A DNA stretch of 9,040 bases from a bacterium (GTDB lineage Bacteria; Chloroflexota; Dormibacteria; UBA8260; Bog-877), in contig JAKABA010000159.1 in assembly GCA_021802115.1 (NCBI GenBank), positions 1 to 9,040 of the forward strand. The letters are read 5' to 3'. Position numbers and translations under genes: made by a program. Of this stretch, positions 6,887 through 9,040 are shown in pieces (position 1 is the stretch's first letter; each line of letters starts with the position of its first letter). The notes under the pieces are model-generated. The model had not been told where the DNA came from. It saw only the letters and a list, made by a program, of their open reading frames with translations, and did no database searches.

Positions 6887-7693
6887 TCACAGCCCCGGGC
6901 CGGTGCTGTAGCCGGCGTCGATCGGGATCACGGCGCCGTTGACATACGAGCTGGGGTCGGAGACCAGGAATAGGATCACCCGGGCCACATCCTCGGGGTC
7001 CGCGAACCGCCTTAGGGGATTGTGCTGCTCGGTGGCAGCCCGGATGGCAGCGTTCTCCACGAGCGGCTTGGCGAAGGCCGTGCGCACCACTCCGGGAGCC
7101 ACCGCGTTCACCAGGACCCCATCGGGTCCGAGTTCCAGCGCCAGCTGCCGGGTCAGCATGTTGAGGGCGGCCTTGGTGAGGTTGTAGACGCCGAGACCCG
7201 GGGCCGGCGAGGCCCCTCCGACGCTGGATACGTTCACCACCCGGCCGCCGTGCTCGCCCATCCAGGCGCGGTGGGCCTCCCGGATCAGGAGCAGCGGCCC
7301 CTCCAGGTTGACCGCCAGGGTCTTCTCCCAGGCCCCCGGCTCGACGTCCAGAAGTGGCCCGAAGTGAGGGTTGGTGGCGGCGTTGTTGACCAGAATGTCG
7401 AGCCTGGAGAAGGCCTCCATGACCTGCCGGACCAGCCGCCGGCAGTCCTCCCGACTCCCCGCATTGGCGGCGAAACCCACCACCTGGCCACCCGTATCCC
7501 CCTCCAGCTCCTGGCAGGCCTGCGCCAGCTCCTCGGGCTTGCGGGCCGAGATGGCGACGCGGCAGCCCTCCTGCAGCAGGAGGCGGGCGGTGGCCAGACC
7601 GATGCCCCGGGTTGCCCCGGTGACCAGGGCCGCCTCGCCGGCCAGGCGCCCGGAAGCCCCGGTCACCGCGCGCTCAGGGCGCGCCCCTGACAT
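6887..7693 (-). CDS. Short-chain dehydrogenase/reductase (NADP-type, DHRS4-like)
   Basis: This is a classical SDR of 268 residues from the ATG. It has a Rossmann TGATRGIG motif (25-32), NNAA (103-106), and the catalytic tetrad Asn129, Ser157, Tyr170, Lys174 (YNLTK). It ends with the family's usual NGAVIPIDAGYS segment. Basic residues after the second strand (SARKPEE, Arg51-Lys52) point to NADP(H). It probably oxidises or reduces a 3-hydroxy/3-oxoacyl-CoA or another ring or side-chain hydroxyl of the degraded compound. The start is ambiguous. ATG 7693 overlaps the end of the previous SDR by 20 nt, whereas GTG 7666 (V10) follows that stop by 7 nt; neither has a clear Shine-Dalgarno, so coupling to the upstream gene is likely. 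Family certain, substrate unknown. Confidence 0.9.
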   Translation of the reverse strand: MSGARPERAVTGASGRLAGEAALVTGATRGIGLATARLLLQEGCRVAISARKPEELAQACQELEGDTGGQVVGFAANAGSREDCRRLVRQVMEAFSRLDILVNNAATNPHFGPLLDVEPGAWEKTLAVNLEGPLLLIREAHRAWMGEHGGRVVNVSSVGGASPAPGLGVYNLTKAALNMLTRQLALELGPDGVLVNAVAPGVVRTAFAKPLVENAAIRAATEQHNPLRRFADPEDVARVILFLVSDPSSYVNGAVIPIDAGYSTGPGL

Positions 7694-8426
7694 AGAGGGT
7701 CTGGCCGGTCACGTAGCTCGCGTCGGAGCTCGCAAAGAAGGCGATGGCAGCCGCCACATCCTCGGGCTCCCCGATCCGCGCGATCGGATTGGTGGCGGCG
7801 AAGCCCTGGCTCATCTGCTCGAAGGTGATGCCCATGCGCTCCGCGGTGGCCTCGGTCATGCGAGTCGCGATGAAGCCCGGCGCGACCACGTTCACGGTGA
7901 TGTCATAGCGCCCCAGCTCCAGCGCCAGGGTCCTGGCCAGCCCCTGGATCCCCATCTTGGCCGCCGAGTAGTTGGCCTGGCCGCGGTTGCCCAGTGCCGA
8001 GGTGGAGGAGATCAGAATGATCCGCCCGGAGCGCTGCGGGACCATCACCGCCTGAGCGGCCTGAGCGCACAGGAAGCTGCCCTTGAGGTGGGTGTCGATC
8101 ACGAGATCCCAGTCCTCCTCGCTCATCTTGTGGACCAGGTTGTCCCGGATTAGCCCCGCACAGGTGACCAGGATGTCCAGCCGGGAGAGCTGGGATACCG
8201 TCTGAGCGACCATCGCCTCGACCTCGGGCTTGCGGCTGACGTCACAGCCGAGGCCGACCGCCCGCCCTCCGCCCTCGGCGATGCCCGCCGCGGCCTGCCG
8301 GGCCACGTCCTCATCGATGTCGGCGATGGCGACCGCGGCCCCCTCCGTCACCAGCCGCTTGGCTGTGGCCAGACCGATTCCCCTGGCCCCCCCGGTCACC
8401 AGCGCGACCCTGCCTTCCAATCTCAA
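7674..8426 (-). CDS. SDR 3-hydroxyacyl-CoA dehydrogenase (FabG/MFE-2-like)
   Basis: This 250-residue SDR has TGGARGIG (11-18), an acidic residue after the second strand (AIADIDED, Asp36) that favours NAD(H), and the catalytic residues Ser140, Tyr153 and Lys157 (GQANYSAAK). Two motifs differ from the norm: NNAG is TCAG (88-91), and the tetrad Asn is His113 (DTHLKGSF). The HL.GSF pattern, with RD..., EDWD and GQANYSAAK, recalls the (R)-3-hydroxyacyl-CoA dehydrogenase domain of peroxisomal MFE-2. It is therefore a good candidate to oxidise the (R)-hydroxy product of the MaoC hydratase encoded 22 nt upstream. The end (YVRGAP) lacks the usual DGG. TTG 8426 is the start, with GGAGGT (8433-8438) 6 nt before it. 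Confidence 0.9.
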   Translation of the reverse strand: MRLEGRVALVTGGARGIGLATAKRLVTEGAAVAIADIDEDVARQAAAGIAEGGGRAVGLGCDVSRKPEVEAMVAQTVSQLSRLDILVTCAGLIRDNLVHKMSEEDWDLVIDTHLKGSFLCAQAAQAVMVPQRSGRIILISSTSALGNRGQANYSAAKMGIQGLARTLALELGRYDITVNVVAPGFIATRMTEATAERMGITFEQMSQGFAATNPIARIGEPEDVAAAIAFFASSDASYVTGQTLYVRGAP

Positions 8427-8432
8427 GTCCTC

Positions 8433-8438
8433 ACCTCC
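8433..8438 (-). promoter_or_regulatory. Shine-Dalgarno of TTG-started SDR
   Basis: GGAGGT on the minus strand lies 6 nt before TTG 8426 and falls inside the 22-nt gap after the hydratase stop. The nearby ATG (8438-8440) opens only a five-codon reading frame in another phase and ends at once, so TTG 8426 is preferred. Confidence 0.7.
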
Positions 8439-8448
8439 ATGTAAGTCG

Positions 8449-8907
8449 CTATGCCGGGGCTGAATAAAGCCGGGTGATGGTCTCCGCCACCAGGGCGGGC
8501 TTCTCCTGTCCCTCGATCTCCACTCTCACCGCCAGGACGAGTTGGACCCCACCGCTGACCTCCTCAACCTCCTTGAGGCTGGCAACGGCGCGCACCCGCG
8601 CCCCGACCGGCACCGGGGAGGTGAAGCGCACCCGATTGAGCCCGTAGTTAACCGCCAGGGCAACTCCCTGGGAGCGGATGAGGTCCCCGAGCAGCATCGG
8701 CAGCATGGACAAGGTCAGGTAGCCGTGGGCGATCGGACCGCCGAACGGCCCCTGCCGGGCCAGCTCTGGGTTGACGTGGATCCACTGGTGGTCGCCCGTC
8801 GCTTCCGCGAACAGGTTCACCCGCTCCTGGGTGATCTCGTGCCAGGCGCTGAGCCCGAGCTCGGTACCCACCCTATCGCGCCATCCCTGCCTGGGATCCT
8901 GGCTCAA
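8449..8907 (-). CDS. MaoC-type (R)-enoyl-CoA hydratase (HtdZ/Rv0130-like)
   Basis: This is a 152-residue single hot-dog-fold hydratase. The hydratase-2 motif is clear: ATGDHQWIHVN (36-46) with Asp39 and His44 spaced as in PhaJ-type enzymes, then GPFGGPIAHGYLTLSMLP (53-70). NYGLNRVRF and PVPVGARVRA (87-107) closely resemble what I recall of Mycobacterium tuberculosis Rv0130 (HtdZ), which is also about 150 residues. It should add water to trans-2-enoyl-CoA to give (R)-3-hydroxyacyl-CoA, or do the reverse. It is the first gene of the minus-strand array, 22 nt before the SDR likely to use its product. TTG 8907 is the start because AAGGAGG (8917-8923) lies 9 nt upstream and no ATG or GTG sits closer to the conserved sequence. 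Confidence 0.92.
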   Translation of the reverse strand: MSQDPRQGWRDRVGTELGLSAWHEITQERVNLFAEATGDHQWIHVNPELARQGPFGGPIAHGYLTLSMLPMLLGDLIRSQGVALAVNYGLNRVRFTSPVPVGARVRAVASLKEVEEVSGGVQLVLAVRVEIEGQEKPALVAETITRLYSAPA

Positions 8908-8916
8908 CCTGGCTGC

Positions 8917-8923
8917 CCTCCTT
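8917..8923 (-). promoter_or_regulatory. Shine-Dalgarno of TTG-started MaoC hydratase
   Basis: AAGGAGG on the minus strand precedes TTG 8907 by 9 nt. It is a full consensus match and fixes the start at a non-ATG codon. Confidence 0.7.
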
Positions 8924-8965
8924 GCCCTGCGACGGCCCGGGTGGCGGCCCCTGCCGACTGCGCCC

Positions 8966-9024
8966 TATCTTGCCGTTGCCACTGGGTGAACTCCAGTAAG
9001 CCCACTGCTGGTGACACCCCTCGC
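8966..9024 (+). promoter_or_regulatory. Second copy of the upstream motif block
   Basis: This non-coding DNA upstream of the hydratase (which runs the other way) holds TATCTTGC (8966-8973), TAAGCCCACTGC (8997-9008) and TGGTGACACC, then TCGC (9009-9024). The same order and orientation are found at 120-174 before the helicase, with block identities of 7/8, 10/12 and 9/10 and different spacing. A small ACTGG/CCAGT hairpin (8981-8985, 8993-8997) lies between the first two blocks. A plus-strand gene just beyond the window edge is possible. Confidence 0.35.
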
Positions 9025-9029
9025 GGGGT
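9016..9029. repeat. GC-rich 5-bp hairpin ACCCC-TCGC-GGGGT
   Basis: ACCCC (9016-9020) and GGGGT (9025-9029) pair around a four-base TCGC loop. It overlaps the end of the second motif block and lies close to the window edge. On either strand no T-run follows, so I do not call it a terminator. It could be leader structure for the hydratase operon or for a gene beyond the edge. Confidence 0.3.
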
Positions 9030-9040
9030 TCCTCCCCCAT

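Noticed and set aside
204..8907. Defence system, toxin-antitoxin, mobile element or secondary-metabolite cluster
   Set aside because: No nuclease, transposase, integrase, toxin or carrier-protein motif is visible. The helicase is a standalone DEAD-box RNA helicase and the rest is acyl-CoA metabolism.
8908..9040. Known riboswitch before the hydratase
   Set aside because: I compared the minus-strand leader with TPP, cobalamin, glycine and SAM core motifs from memory and found no match. Only the recurrent block and small hairpins remain.

Overview
The window is uniformly high in G+C and consists almost entirely of protein-coding DNA. It reads as chromosomal DNA of a high-GC bacterium. The PucR-type regulator, the mycobacterial-style MaoC hydratase and the paired acyl-CoA dehydrogenases fit an Actinomycetota genome best. 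A high-GC Chloroflexota/Dormibacterota-like lineage cannot be excluded from sequence reading alone. I see no insertion sequence, CRISPR array, tRNA, rRNA or phage gene.

Layout. Positions 1-203 hold no supported gene but contain a 9-bp perfect inverted repeat and a block of short motifs. Positions 204-1559 (+) encode a DEAD-box RNA helicase. Everything else is on the minus strand and converges on it: a PucR-family regulator (1603-2886), an AlkK-like fatty acyl-CoA ligase (2947-4569), a small degenerate acyl-CoA dehydrogenase subunit (4566-5606), a large acyl-CoA dehydrogenase subunit (5606-6745), an SDR oxidoreductase (6887-7693), a second, FabG/MFE-2-like SDR (7674-8426) and a MaoC-type (R)-hydratase (8449-8907). 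Positions 8908-9040 are an upstream region with no gene.

In transcription order the minus strand reads hydratase, SDR, SDR, then a 141-nt gap with a candidate promoter, then large ACAD, small ACAD, ligase and PucR regulator. Junctions inside each block are very tight (TGATG, ATGA, a 20-nt overlap, a 22-nt gap), so there are one or two operons. The enzymes form a near-complete acyl-CoA degradation module. The ligase activates a carboxylic acid, the heteromeric dehydrogenase makes the enoyl-CoA, the MaoC protein hydrates it to an (R)-3-hydroxyacyl-CoA, and one or both SDRs oxidise it. No thiolase or retro-aldolase lies in the window. The two-subunit dehydrogenase resembles the enzymes that mycobacteria use on sterol side chains, so a bulky, cyclic or branched acyl-CoA is a reasonable guess, but the substrate is not determined here.

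Most interesting points. (1) The dehydrogenase pair appears to use a catalytic Glu in an alternative position. (2) Short motifs in the same order recur in the upstream regions at both ends of the window. (3) A promoter-like element upstream of the dehydrogenase operon has a palindrome in its spacer. (4) Three operon genes start at TTG behind near-perfect Shine-Dalgarno sequences. (5) The hydratase and second SDR look like a split MFE-2 system. I do not see convincing evidence of a wholly new type of system.
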